A stretch of DNA of 64,000 bases, taken from Euwallacea fornicatus (lineage: Eukaryota; Arthropoda; Insecta; Coleoptera; Curculionidae). The notes under the pieces are model-generated. The model saw only the letters and a list, made by a program, of their open reading frames with translations, had not been told where the DNA came from and searched no databases. Numbering within the stretch: the first letter of the stretch is position 1; the number at the start of each line of letters is the position of its first letter. Of this stretch, positions 35,809 through 48,775 are shown piece after piece. Both the position numbers and the translations under genes were made by a program. The stretch spans positions 2,914,001 to 2,978,000 of the forward strand of contig NC_089550.1 in the NCBI RefSeq assembly GCF_040115645.1, read 5' to 3'.

Positions 35809-38800
35809 ATGTGGGTTATAGGAGCTGTTTTATTATTTTTAGGGTGCATCCAGTTGGGCCGAGGGGTAAGTTTTTAAATCACAATTAATGGGTTGATTAA
35901 AGATCGAATCATAAACGTAATTATTAGGACTATATTGCCGCAGTTGTCGAGTATTATCCGACAACATCCAACAATGGTGCCAATTGGACAATTGAGGAAA
36001 ATGTGCATAATTATATCTATCAAATTGAAACTGCCCAGGTAAGGTTAAGGTAATGGGTGTATCAATAGAAACTGAGCTTTTTTGGTGAAATTAAGCTGAA
36101 TTAAAAACTTACCCATTGAAAATAATCAAAAGAATTCGTCTTTTGGCATTTATCGCGAAAATTATGAATGTTGTACGAGCCATTTTCGAACATCTCCAAT
36201 TTTAAAGAACTGCTGATCAGCCAGGTAATATTGTGTTGATGTTAATAAGTAGAAATTTGAACGGGTGAAGTCTGGAGAATATGCCGGATGCTAGAGAATT
36301 TCTCAACCTAAAGAGATGTTCCTGGGTAAATTTTGCTGTATGTGGACAAGCATTGTCATGCAGCAATATTACTGTCCACTTTCTGCGACTCCAGCTCTCC
36401 ACTCAATATAATCATTGGTCATACAGGAAATTCTTTTTTTTATGTTGAGAATTCACGCAAATGCTAATTCCTCGATTTTTATTGTCTTCGGTTAGCTTTT
36501 GACCTCGTTTTTGTTTCTTTGGAATTTTTTCCATTACACGCAATCGAACTGAAATTGTTTATTGAGTCGTTCCTAACTGTTCTACGAGCATTTTTTCAGT
36601 TCGATACGGATTTGCGGCCAGCAAAGTTCAATTAAAAATTGTCTACATCTTGACGTGATGGGTCGTCCTCAGGATAAAAATTTTCCTCCTGACATTTCTC
36701 AATCCGCCTCCTAAGAGTTGAAGTACACAGGGAGTCAACACCCCAACCTGAAGAAATCATTTCTGTAGTTTCAGCAACATTTTCGTTCAACTTAAATCTC
36801 TTAAAATTTACCTGGAATTCTCCATCCTTTAATCACATTTTATGGGGTAAATGATAACTCGTGGGCAATTGACACTTTTATCATATACAGAGCAATGACT
36901 AAGCCGCACATGCTTCAAATTCCGGACCGGTTGGATGCGTCTATGTTTAAAACCGCTAACTTCATTGCTCATTTTTTTTTGTACACCAATTTATTCTTAA
37001 GCATTAGAGTTAAATGATAATTTTCAGCATTTTGGAGTTCAAATAATAGTTTTTCCTGAATATGGCTTGAGCGATGTGGTAGAGAATCCAGAAGATTACG
37101 CCATCACCATTCCTGAAGTTGGAAAGAACTTGTACATATCTGATGGCTTCAATGTAAGTTTCCAATGCATTTTCGCCTTTAATACTCAACGATAATATTC
37201 CTTAAGCCTCTGCTAACCCTCGCAAATGCGGCAATGGAACATAGAATGTACGTGGTAGCTAACTTCCTCGAACGAGCACTTGATACCTCATACAGGACAG
37301 TGTTCTACAGCACCACTGTAGTGTTCTCAAACAACGGTAGCTTAGTCGCCAAGTACCGCAAAATCAACATTTACAAGGAACCCAATTTAACTGCTGGAAG
37401 TGACCTGGTAACCTTCACTACGGCGTTTGGTACCTTTGGATTGATAACTTCCATGGATATCCTCTACCTGCATCCATCAGAGAGCATTTTTGGAAACGCT
37501 AACGTCACCGATGTTATTTATGTTGCTGCTTGGACTTCTTACATACCGTTTTATATGTGTGAGTATAATTCATTTATGATGACGCATCAAGTGTTCTGAT
37601 TTCGAAATAATCGAATCCAAATGTAAAGTCTGTATGCTTAAAGAAAGAAATTAATAACGCCACACGAAATAACACAAATATATGTTTATGTGACAATTAT
37701 GTGCGTTGAGTATCTATTTACTCTTTCGCCTCCATAGGAGCTACTCAAGTATAACTTTTAGAACGTCCCTCGTAGCCGTAATTAGCGGAGAGATGTCATT
37801 TTGAAATTAACGTCAGTGGGGTGGATTCGATGTCATACAGTGGGAGGAAATGTCTATTTTATAAGAATAAATTGGTTCTCTTCCATTTTTATGTAATAGA
37901 ATTCGTGCCCACTGCGCCAATAAGTCAATTTCAGATAGATGCAGAACCGGATCCAGGAGTAAACGGCGTTGCATTGATTTTGCAATACTTAAATATTAAA
38001 TTTTTCAAATTATAAAGAACCTTTACTCCCCAAGATGCATTAAATCAGTGGCGCAGTTTTCAGAACTAGTAATTTTCCGTAATTTTATTTCCCATTTTGA
38101 ATTTTTCCTTGTTCGCTAGTTCTATAAATGATCTTCATGGCATTATATATTTCATTAATAAAAAAAAACATATTTCTCAGCCTTGGAGGTTCAAGTGGGT
38201 TACGCCTTGGCCAATAAAGTGAACTTACTAGCCTCCAACATTAACAGCCCGTTTAACGGCAGAGGGGGTAGTTCTATCGTTAGCAGTGATGGCACTGTGC
38301 TCAGAAAAATATTAACCGATAAGCCTGCGACATCCTATATCTGCAGCAATGTTCAAGCACCATCCACAAATAAAGATTTTGTAAGAAAAACTGGATATAT
38401 ACCCGGATTAATCCTTATCAGAAATTTATTGATATTTAGGTCCTCCGGGGATTCGATATTTTGGATAATGACACACGTGGAACCTTACCCAACTACAAGA
38501 ATTTGATCGATTTTAACTATGACGCCTACACATATCATCCCTTAGATCTCTCCTCAGAAAACATTACAGATGAGATTTGCTCTGGACAGTTTTGCTGCAA
38601 CTTCAACATTTTGGCTTTCGCGAACGAAACGAATTCTTCGGAAGTCTACAAGTTGGTGTTGATTTTTAAGTAATTTTCTCAAGTTATCCTTCCTCTTCAC
38701 AGATTAGTGGCCTACGAAGGAACAACCTTTTTCGACAAAGAGCAAGTAGGCATCAAGTTCTGCACTGTAATCGCCTGTCTCTACGAAGATGACGTGTCCT

Positions 38801-39105
38801 CTTGCGGTGTCCGTCCTCCCAGCTCCTACACCACAGTTTTCCGCCAAATTACTGTTTGGGGCACATGGGAGTCCAACCCTGAAGACTTTTACCGACCAGT
38901 CAGTTTGAAGGGCAATTTGGACTCCGTTTACAACGTTACTTACCTGGAAAACAGAACGAACGATAGTCTGGGTATTAGCTACCAAACTACAGTTTCACAC
39001 AGCAACGTGATACTTTTCGGAATGTTCGTGAGGAGCGGAGTCGAGGCTTTAAGCATTAGCTTAAACTTCGTGGCCTTTTTGTTAATCCTTCAAAGAGTTT
39101 TTTAG
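35809..39105 (+). CDS. vanin-like (biotinidase family) protein, probably catalytically inactive
   Basis: Seven exons give 486 residues: 35809-35865, 35928-36038, 37028-37153, 37207-37558, 38181-38380, 38440-38651 and 38703-39105. Exon 1 is a signal peptide (MWVIGAVLLFLGCIQLGRG). The C terminus ends in a hydrophobic run (ISLNFVAFLLILQRVF), as in GPI-anchored members. Vanins are nitrilase-superfamily amidases that cleave pantetheine, and biotinidase cleaves biocytin. The catalytic Glu (FPEYGL, about E67) and Lys (KYRK, about K150) are present. The position of the catalytic Cys is Ser instead: LITSMDIL at about S180, where active members read FTCFDIL. Several Asn-X-Ser/Thr sites fit secretion. 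Intron 2 carries a mariner remnant. Exon 3/4 and 6/7 joins keep the frame. Confidence 0.88.
36100..36960 (-). mobile_element. decayed mariner-type transposase inside vanin intron 2
   Basis: On the minus strand, broken frames carry mariner hallmarks in the right order. An EDDPSRQD-like segment (about 36640-36680) matches the EDDPRSGRP region, then VILLHDNACPHTA at about 36335-36375 holds the second catalytic aspartate. HPAYSPDF (about 36275-36300) follows, matching the HPPYSPDLAPSD region. Stops and shifts interrupt the frame, so it is dead. I could not define terminal repeats, so the borders are approximate. Confidence 0.75.
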
Positions 39106-40394
39106 TAGGGTTGATGGTTTATGGGATGAGGAAGCTGACGGCTGTTATTCACAGTTCATCGGGCGCTTTGGGGTAGATCAATTTTCAATTTAATATTGTT
39201 TTCTTCTTATCTCACGTCCTTAACTAAATCTTATTTGTGTCAACATTTTTTAAAATAGATCGTGTTTTGCAAATAAAGTTTTTCCATTTTTATTAGCCTT
39301 TTTTTTCCTCAAATCCAAAAATATACAGGGTTTAATATATAATCACAGAAATATTTCAAAGGGAGATAATACTCTGCAAAATAATTAAAAAATCCTAATA
39401 GACCCATGTTCAAGATCGTACCATTTTCGATTAACAGAGTGTTAGAGTTTCACATATTCAAAAACCTGTATACAAGGTGAATTAAAAAGCATTCAATCGA
39501 TTTTATTATTATTATCAAATACAGATGTGACAGTTAAACAGTAACATAAATTATTAAAACTCCATTAATAAGCTGATTATAAACACATTAAATTACAATA
39601 ATAATAGCTAAAAACTGACTATACAACGTGTTGGTAACTAAATTCCACCGGACAAACAAAAAAACAATTATAGCAATAACAAACAACTAATAAAATAACG
39701 CTTAACAAGGTAAACTATCACAAAACTGAGTGGAGTGCCGCTTGTTATGGGGAAAACGTGAGGAGTGCAACAACAAAAATATAAAAACATATTTTTTGAT
39801 ATTGAGAATAAACGATTTTTTTTAAGCGCCCATCTGCAGGGTGACTCTTAAGTAAGAGTTTTTCTTTTAACACGACATAGACCTCAAAAAGCTAAGCAAA
39901 ATCTTTATGTAACACTTTTTTAACATCTCAAAAACAACCGAAATATGTACGCATGAAAAAAGTTGAAAAAAATACAGAACTTTCAGAAAAACCCATTTTC
40001 TAATATATGAAAAGATTGCAATAGAACAATAAAATGACCCGCGCGATCTTCAGGCTTCCATCCATGTGATTTTTATCTGTGGGATTATATGGAAAATTTG
40101 ATATTTACTTTGCAGTTAACACGGAGACAAAGGTACGTGAACGGATTGAAAACGCATCTGAAATATATCAAGGAAAAAAAAATTCTAAAAACATGTAACC
40201 AATGACAACAATTTGATATACTTTTTGTAGACAATTCCAGAATGAATACTAAAAAGGCTTTGTTATTTATAAAAACTTTCATACGCGTATATTTCGGTGC
40301 TTTTTGAAATTTTGAAAAAAACATTACATAAACATTTCGCTTAGTTGGCCTATGTTGCGTTAAAAGGAAAACCTTTATTTATATATATATATCT
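39106..40394. other. intergenic region between converging genes, with a repeat copy
   Basis: The region between the vanin-like and CRAL-TRIO 3' ends. It has an AATAAA polyadenylation-like signal at about 39270, a repeat copy at about 39340-39470 and a short AT microsatellite at about 40379-40392. No gene was seen. Confidence 0.5.
39340..39470 (+). repeat. diverged dispersed repeat, copy 2
   Basis: This is the partner of the copy at 34860-34960, sharing ATATTTCA, a CTAAT-GA-C block, GTTCAAGA/GGTCAAGA and CCA-TTTCGAT in the same order. It follows directly after ACAGGGTTT, like many insect non-autonomous elements that begin with ACAGGGT. Confidence 0.5.
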
Positions 40395-41956
40395 TTAATC
40401 CACAGTAAGGCGTTTAAAAGACCCGTCAATCCCAATTCCCAGTTCCTCGTTCATTTCCGACACGAGGGGGCACGTTTTCTCATCTATCTCTATGTACATG
40501 TCATCTAAACTCAGAATAGAATCACGCTTCTCCTTCAACAGAACCTTAAACTTCTGCACCATCTCACTCAAGGGTACCTCCCCTCCATACTCTTTGGGCA
40601 ACATCTTCTTATCCACCTTCTCATGCAGTTCCTCCACAGATTTATACATCTACAAAATACTGATTATAATTGCTCCCGTTTCAGAAAAACCAAAACCACT
40701 TACGAAAATTCTGTTTTTGAGCTTCTCATTAAGCAACCCTACAGCAAACTCGATAAGCTTAATAGCACTGGCCGAAATGTTCAAAAAGTGGTTCGCCTTG
40801 TGTCTCATAGGGGTAGTGTTCTATATCACAAAATGAAACTTAGAAGGAAATTTCGCTTGAATTGTTGTTTAAACACACCTGTATGCACCTAAGAATGTTC
40901 CGAACGTCCGTCAGGCTCCACAAGGAAATGTGCGCCATCTGGAACCCGCTTTCATCGTTGATGTACGTGTACCCGTTGATTTGGTTCACCTCATCGTCCA
41001 TCAAAGCTTCGGTGACCAAACTGTGGACGCGGACCATGTCCGCCGATGTATATTTGTGAGGGTCAAATTTTCCCGCACAACTAAACAACACCTGGAAAAC
41101 GAGACCAGTTTACAGGCGTTTACCTGTCATTTAAGGCTATATAATTGATTGGGAGGCAATGCGCCAGCCAATTGGAGCGGGCTTGGACGGGAAATTGAAC
41201 GCATTTAATTAATAATATAAAACCTCTAAAAGTTTCGAAAACAAAAAAGAAACTCTTAGATGGGGCTCCAAGTGACTGGAGTTTTGATCGTGTTTCCCAA
41301 AATTTGTTTAGGAATTTTTCATAGCAATTAAAAAAATTTGGAACGTAGTTGCCAATATTTTCATAATGCTGCTATATGCAAACGCTCAATTGTTTTTCAC
41401 GGCTATGTTCGAAATCCCTTTTCAAACCACTTTTTAGGGCAATAACCTAAAGAACTTCCTGATAACACACTTACCAGTCTTCCATTATCCCTCTCCAGCA
41501 GTGGAACCAAATACCCAGCCTCAATAATTTCTTTCAAATCCTTATCTTCGGGGTCCAAATTCCGGAACCATTGAGGGTACAACTGTCGAATAGTAAGATA
41601 CCTCTCCAACATTTCACAAGATTGCGGAACGCTAAATTTTTTGGTTCTGAGGAATCTCAATAAGAACGGCGCATCTGAAATTATATATTTATGTTCTAAA
41701 TCTGAACAATAGCGTGTCATCTCATAAACCGGAGAAAGCTTCGGTGAAATCTATAAAAACACTTATGAATTATAAAAAACGTACCTGTTCTACATTTTTT
41801 GATATTCGGATGTTTGTTGATCCATTCTCTGAATTGTTCCAGCGATTGTTCTCTGATGTTGTCGTCTTCTCTCAGCTCCTCCAAAGCCTTTTTCTTCTCT
41901 TCTTCGGGTAAGGTGCAGATGTATTGCTCACACTCTTGGTAACCTCCCACTCCCAT
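40395..41956 (-). CDS. CRAL-TRIO (SEC14) lipid-transfer protein, clavesin/alpha-TTP-like
   Basis: Five exons encode 318 residues: 41956-41785, 41674-41475, 41091-40879, 40820-40704 and 40649-40395. The N-terminal part is a CRAL-TRIO-N helical bundle (REWINKHPNIKKCRTDAPFLLRFLRTKKF, with the typical hydrophobic cage). The lipid-binding fold follows (GYTYINDESGFQMAHISLW; residues equivalent to the ligand gate around NHFLNISASAIKL) and the conserved LPKEYGGE segment. Insect members of this large family carry retinoids, tocopherol or phosphoinositides inside the cell, and the ligand cannot be read from the sequence. The ATG at 41956 (MGVGGYQECEQYI) was chosen, but the same frame is open upstream to an acceptor at about 42021, so a longer N terminus is possible. 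Confidence 0.88.
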
Positions 41957-44900
41957 TTTGCCGTTAATGTTAATGTAGTACTTATTGCAGGACCTAGGGT
42001 TAGTTTCCTCTACAGCTAAATCTGAAAAATAATGGTAATTGCAGAAGCAAATGCGTTGGTTTGAGCTGTAGTAAACTCATTGGAATTGTTTTGTTCACTT
42101 TGGGCGTATTAATGTCATATAAATTGCTTAATGATTCCATACATAGGCTCCGGAACAGGCAATAATCGATACAACGTGATTTTCTTTTTGCCTATGTGTT
42201 TCGCGATGTAATAACCATTATTATGGGACATCTGATTTGAATGTAACCAACAGGTAAAACATTAAGAAACACGGTCAAATTCTTTTTAATTTGCCTTATC
42301 GTAGCAGCAAGTTTGATTTAAATCTTAGGAGGACACGTTTTTTCAGACCAATAAAGCCGGTAAAAAAGAAGATATTTTGAACACAATCTTTGACCTTAAT
42401 TAGAATCAAAACCCTACATAGGAGTGCCCCAATGCCCCAACCCATTTCTAGCCTCAGTCGGCCATTTTCTTTGGCATCTTTAATAGTTATTTTTGACCGC
42501 CACTTTAAAGCCCTTTAGAAGATGTTTTCTTAGCGAAAATTCTTAAGATTTGCTGCTGCCAAGATGGCTAAATGAGCTCGCAGTTGTATTTGGTGTTAGA
42601 TACAATTGACTGACAATTATGACGAAAAAGCTCAAATGGAGGGATCCACTGACAGAGGTTTTTTGCTATTGGGAGCCATTTTGAAGTTAATAAACATAAA
42701 AAAAAACAACAAAATGGCGGATATTTGCTATGAAAGAAGTGAGTAATGCGATAAAATCATCAATCTGGAATCAATTCTGAGGAATTTTTATTTAGCGAAA
42801 CTCATAAAAAAAGCCAAAGCAGCTTTGAGCCGTCTCAGAACGGCGCCTAACTTATTATTTGCAGAGGCAACTTTTCGTGCGGAACTAAACAGAAATACAT
42901 CAATGCCATTTTTTCAGACTTGCAACAGCTGCGTTCAACAGCATTGGCCACAATTCTAGAGCTGCAATTCAGCTGCTCATATCTCGAAAGGCCAATGTTA
43001 AGGTTGGCGAGACCGCTATTCGGCCCCGATGAGAAAGTGACTCCGAATAAGAAACGAAGAAAGTAAAATGCTTTCTTCACGTTCGGTTTCTTCACCGCTT
43101 TGTTTCGCCTTCCTTATAGGTACCGCTGGAAGAGGCGCGCGATTATGGTTTTTAGGTAGATACCCGCGATGACCCAGTTATTGAAGTTTCTTATTCCGAC
43201 GCTCTGGCGGCCATTATTCATATTGCTGATGGACGATGGCGGTGATAGTCAGTGGCGTCGTTAAGATTTTATAATGACAGGAAGTAATTTCTGGTTATTG
43301 TTTGGTGAGCAATAACAAAGCGCAGTTGGTGCGTGCGATATGATAATAGCGACCTATTTGTTTCGGCAGCAATTTGGTTTTTTGTCACAGTACGTGAGGC
43401 AAGAACCGAAAATTGGGAACAAATATTAGAAACTTTCTCTTCGATGATTACGAGGAAAAGCAAACTCTTTGAATGGGTGCCAAATGAGAAGCCTTGAAGA
43501 GGACCCTCTGTGTGTCCTTTCATGAAGGAAAACACCGGTTTCGAAGACCTAAATATAACTAAAATCTTTTGCTGCTATTAACGAGGACGCGCGCTCAATG
43601 AACGTCAGCATTTCGCTACAATCCCCTTCGCGGCCTATATGAATTTAAACGCTCACATACCCTCTGATGACCATGTCATGGAGAACTTTAATGGAAATTT
43701 TGCTGAAAACTTACCTTAAATTATCGCCGAAAATTCGCGCCTCTACACACTGCGACGCGAAACAACTGCGAATGTTGCACTGAATCGGCAGTGCAACCGT
43801 TTATCTTGAAAAAGTTAAACTTTCTCCTAACCCACTTTACGCTCAAAGAAATTTTCGTAATGAGACTCGCCAAGCAAAACCTTATTGGTGGTTCTGCGGG
43901 TTTTGGAAGGCACCACGTTGCCATGGTTCTCCAACCAGTCGGGTTAGTTTAGAGTTAGGAGGGGGGAGCTTTAGGGGATGAATTTAAGAGTAAATTCGGA
44001 AGAATTAGGGCGCCGATTTCAGACCCTAAAACGCTCCATAAAAACTCTGCTTAAAAAAATTCTTGGGGAAGTATCTGCGGGCACGTACACACCAAAACCA
44101 ATTAACAAGCTCTAAATTGATTAGTTAATATGTCGCTTGTGTATTAATAGTTCAATTATTAACAATAGCGCAAAGTCGCATATCGTAACTTTTCGTGAAG
44201 TACATGAAAGTTGGCACATTCCGATACACGGAAAGAGTTAGAAAATTAATGATGTTCGCCTTGCAAAATCATATGACTAATTTAGTCTACAACGGATGGT
44301 TAATCACGGTTTTTGTACACGCGATGTGATTTTGAAATCGGCTATTCAGCATTAAAATTGTCGAGTGATTGATGAAGAAATACAAGTCCGTGTGAATTGG
44401 TCTTTTGCTGTTGGTTGTCGGTGTTTTATCCACCATAGAAATAAGGGATTAATTTGGAATTGCTTTATTAGATTCAAGATGATTTTATGCGCGATGCAAA
44501 CAGAATGCAGTAGCCTAAAAAAAATCAGCACTCTTTATTTTTTTTAGAATTTAGGATGTTTCTTATTCTGCACTCCTTAGTGCAACACTTGAGGATCTCC
44601 ATTATTGACTCAAAAAGTATTAAACACGCTTAAAATGTCGAAAACGCAATTAATCTGATTCCAACAAAAATCCAGGGATGTCTCTAAGAGTTTAAGAAAC
44701 GCAAAAACACAGTTAAAACGATTATATCAAGTTTTGTAACTTTTCCAAATTTCTTCTCTTTACTACACCGAAGAAAACCTCAATTTTAAAATTAAATGCT
44801 AATGGTCAAGTAGATTTTAAAATGTTGAAAACTGCCTCTTGGTATTTCACTGAAGCCACGTCGGTTTTTTTCTGATTAAAAAAATTTTTAATTTAAGTTT

Positions 44901-45923
44901 TCTCGAAATAAGTGAAAAATCGAAAAGAAATTTGTAAATTTGTTTGCATGCTGAAACTTAAATGCGCAACTTTTCTCCCATTTAATGAAGCAGTACGAAC
45001 CTTATGAAAGGACGAGATTGGGCGACGGTTTAGGGCGGTGAAATTTCTTGGTCGACGGTTTTTTTTGTATGGAGGAATAATTAAAAATTTTGACCAGGAC
45101 GCCAGATTTACTAAGGCCAACCATGTATTCATAACCGTTTACGAGATCCTCATGCCGGACATTCTTATTTTGGGAACGCTGTATATTATTTCGTTTCGCG
45201 TATCGATTTTTAAGCCTATGAGCTGTACCTTTACAAAAGGCCGGCTGTAAACATTTTTGTAGGTTTAGAAGCGATATCAGTTTTAAGACGATTCAGTCCA
45301 AAGCTATCGCGACGACAAACATGTTTGTAAGTGGGAATAAAGTAATACTCGAGATCTCTTTGTGGATGTGGTTAATGTCACTCTAACTCATACTCTTGGT
45401 GATCCAAGGTGCATTCCTCCATCAACCAAAAATAGAAGATCTCTAACCGTGCCCTGTAACGTGACTTAAATCGAGGTTTAATGTGAAGAAGTGCGATAGG
45501 ACATAGGAGCTAGGATCTTGTGGAGAGGGGGCACATTAAGGGAAAAGATACTCCTCCACGTCCAGAATGTACCGATAAAAATAGAAAATTAGGATAAGAT
45601 TAGTGTATAGTTTAAATTTAAAAGGGAAAGCCTTGATAGTTGTATTTTCCTGGAAGCTAAAAAGGATGCCTTTCCAATTCGTCAATTTAGCATTAGGGGG
45701 ACTTTCTCACTATCTAAGGGTCTTAAGAAAAATACGATCTACTTATTCATTGCTTCCACTCCATCCAATTGGTGCTGAAGATCGTACTCGTGACTTTCAG
45801 CTTGATTTTAATAAAACTGAATCATTAATTAAATCCAAATAAAATCATACTACATAAATACCAATTCATTAATATTCTCAATATGCATTTAGCTATAAAG
45901 TGTCGACAATATTTGCAAACATT
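41957..45923. other. large intergenic region with the 5' UTR/intron of the CRAL-TRIO gene
   Basis: About 4 kb with no gene I can support. A probable 5' exon of the CRAL-TRIO gene lies at 41957-42020, behind a TTTTTCAG-type acceptor, so its promoter should lie further right, perhaps in the less AT-rich zone at 42840-43950. Scattered short open frames show no family resemblance. Confidence 0.45.
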
Positions 45924-48345
45924 TTAATAAAAAGTAAACGCAATTGCAAATGGAAACTTATCAGATTCCAAGGGCTGTCTGAACAATTGAGCGTGTTGCC
46001 ATGCAATATCCCCTTGACCGCCTGATAAAGTGGCTTTCACCCACAATTCGGATTGGCCAGCAAAATTATCGGATTTATATACCCTGGAGTCTGAAAAATG
46101 TTAAAATTATTTATAATAATTGTTGTATTTTATAGCCCTCACCTGTGTTTATGTTCTCGGCACGGCCATCACAACCTAATTGAGCCTTTATACATGCATC
46201 TGCATACATTACGCAACAGAATCTGATGGCCACTCGTTTTAATTTCTTGGAAGAATTTGCTGGAAATCGGAACTTCCATGTTATAGTCCCCTGCTCAGAG
46301 CTATTTTCTGAAAGTAGCTCTTTGAATTTAAAAAAAAGTAAATTTTGGAGATATTCTACCATTTCTTGCTAAATACACCTGCTTCCAATCATCTTCTACC
46401 TTTCTAAAGATATTTTGATGGAAGTAGCAGCCAGAGGCCCATCCTTTTTTGCTCTCCTTTAACTCCCGTCCAGACATAAATTCATAACTATCACTTGCAG
46501 AGCAGTAACGCACGGTTACCCGCTGAATTAACAAAGAAGCTACAGGTTCAATTTTCCACACAAAACCTCTAGGTGGCTCATCAATCTCTCCACGTGAAAC
46601 ACGCCAGGAAATATCTCCAGATTGACGTCCTTTCTCGTCTTCAGTGCCAGGTTTCCTTAAAATTGTCTTTAAACTTGTAAACCCTCAGGCTGCAGTAACA
46701 ATACTTTTCTGTTAAAAATTGGGCAAGCTCCATCAAACTCCTTCGGGTCAAATACTTCCGCCTTGCCTCTGAAAATTTTACTTGTCGTCTTTGCCTCAAA
46801 TCGTCTAATACTCTTATCATCTCATCTTCCTTACAAGCAGTCCTTCGCCTTAAAGTTTCTTTAAAATCACTGGTGTATCTCCATGTGACATCTTGAACTT
46901 CTTCACTAGAATATGCAATTACATAACTGACTTGCTTCTTCCATCCACACTCATAAATCAAAGGTTGATCACATATATTTTCGCATGAATCACAGTGCAG
47001 CCATCTTTCCTGGCCAACAGAATAGACCTGAATTTGTCATTAGTATGTTAATTGTAAAATTTTGTCAGTTAATATAAAAGATAATACTTCAGTCCAAACA
47101 TGGTCAGTTTCATCAAAGACTATGCGAGCATCCCAACCCATGCTTCTACAAAATAGTGTGAAAACATTAGCCCATTCCCCGCATCTTCCCCGCCGTGTCT
47201 CTAGTAAAATATTTAAGTCTTCATAGCGGGCAAAGGGAGTAAATTGGTGACAAAAAGCGCATCGATGCAACTACAATTATAACTGTTAATTTTTTATAGT
47301 TTTTTTGAAAGAGGAAACTAACCTCAACTCTATGTGTATACTGCAAGTAGGATTTTTCATGGGTATAATGTGAAAATTTAGTTTCACGATTGCAAAAATC
47401 GCAAAGCGGGCTAGTAACCCAGGTGAAGAAAGATTTTTTAAACCATTCAAGTAATTCCAAAATCAGCATGTCTTGAATTAAAATGTCTGATACATTTAGT
47501 TGGTCTAAAAGTAAGTGTAATGAACCACACTCAAAAACGTAATATAGAAGAATTTATGTCCAAGGCAACTTACTAATTTTTATATGGCGCTGGAAATCTC
47601 GTAATCTGTTCTGTGCTTTATATTCTAATGTTGTAATTGGTATTAAACCTTTAGCTCTTTCCAATATGTTTTTATCTCCATACCTAAGGCAGCTATGAAA
47701 TATCATTTCAATTCTGGCAAAAAATGGATGTGTATATCTCTATATATATAATAAAATATTAACATAATAACAACACTTCAATTCAATTAACTCACTGCTG
47801 ACAAACTTGGCAAAACTATAGGTTTGATAACAGATGGAGGTTTGAGTTTATCAATCATCAATGAAGACACCTAAAGATGAACATGACCATTTTGGTAAAG
47901 AATTATTGCTAAACAAATTGTTAGACCCACTAACTCGATTTTTAGCATCAAAATCAACTCTACCTGTGTTCCTGAAGTCTCTACAGTCACTGATTCTTTC
48001 CACATTAACAACATATCTCTCAATTCAGTAAGCAAATTTAAACGACAGTTCTGAGGAAGAAAATAGTATCCAGGTTGCTAAAACACACTAAACATATTTC
48101 ACCAATGTGTAAAAATTATTCTAAGGTACCTCCAAACATCCCATGAATTGTAAACAATAAGTGCCCAAAGAAGACTGTAGTATAGACGTTGTAATGACTG
48201 GGTCTGACTTGCTGAAGGTTCGGGGCATTGGGTCGTTGGGGTTTTTTAATACATTTTCGATTCTATTTAGGATTGAGGCTATAATTCCAAGGGATTCTTT
48301 TATCGGCGTTTTATTGAGTAGATCAACGAGGCCTTCATAAGACAT
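45924..48345 (-). CDS. NGLY1: peptide:N-glycanase (NGLY1/PNGase)
   Basis: Ten exons encode 632 residues (human 654): 48345-48130, 48077-47964, 47870-47796, 47739-47574, 47504-47323, 47270-47088, 47027-46705, 46655-46360, 46319-46143 and 46090-45924. The enzyme strips N-glycans from misfolded glycoproteins in the cytosol during ER-associated degradation. A PUB-like N-terminal domain comes first, then zinc CxxC pairs (CDFC, CAFC). The transglutaminase-like core has Cys in GRCGEW (about C281), His in DHVWTE (H308) and Asp in LHCD (D325). The C-terminal PAW domain contains ITWKFRFP, SELWVKATLSGG and a final FAIAFTFY. Two introns are only 49 and 41 nt (46656-46704 and 46320-46359 or so). They are needed to keep the frame. 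Confidence 0.94.
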
Positions 48346-48775
48346 TTTGAGGATGATATTGCTAATAAAAGTAAAGTAAAAAGATTGAAAGATAAAAGGC
48401 AAGGGCACCACAAATTCCGTTAGTGATCTAGTTTATCTAGACAGACAATTTCAGTGATAAAATTGATAAAAATCATGACACGGCATTAGAAAGATTGATT
48501 TTGACATATTTATTATTATTATTGTGAGGTTATAAGCAATTGTTAGATAAATACTATTTATAGTTAGATAAGTGTTTACGCTTCGTCAACTCTTTACGTA
48601 AACAATGTAGAAATTAATTAGTTTTACGTTTTTATAAAATGTGTTTCAATTATTTTTATTAATGTCTTATATTAACTAATTTTAAATATTACAGATTTTA
48701 CAAGTTATTTTCTTACTACTAAACAATATCTGATTATCTTAAAATACTTTTTAATTAAAATAAATGAAGGTAAAA
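48346..48775. other. PNGase upstream region
   Basis: Very AT-rich, with no coding signal. It separates PNGase from the end of pyroglutamyl-peptidase upstream on the same strand. Confidence 0.5.
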
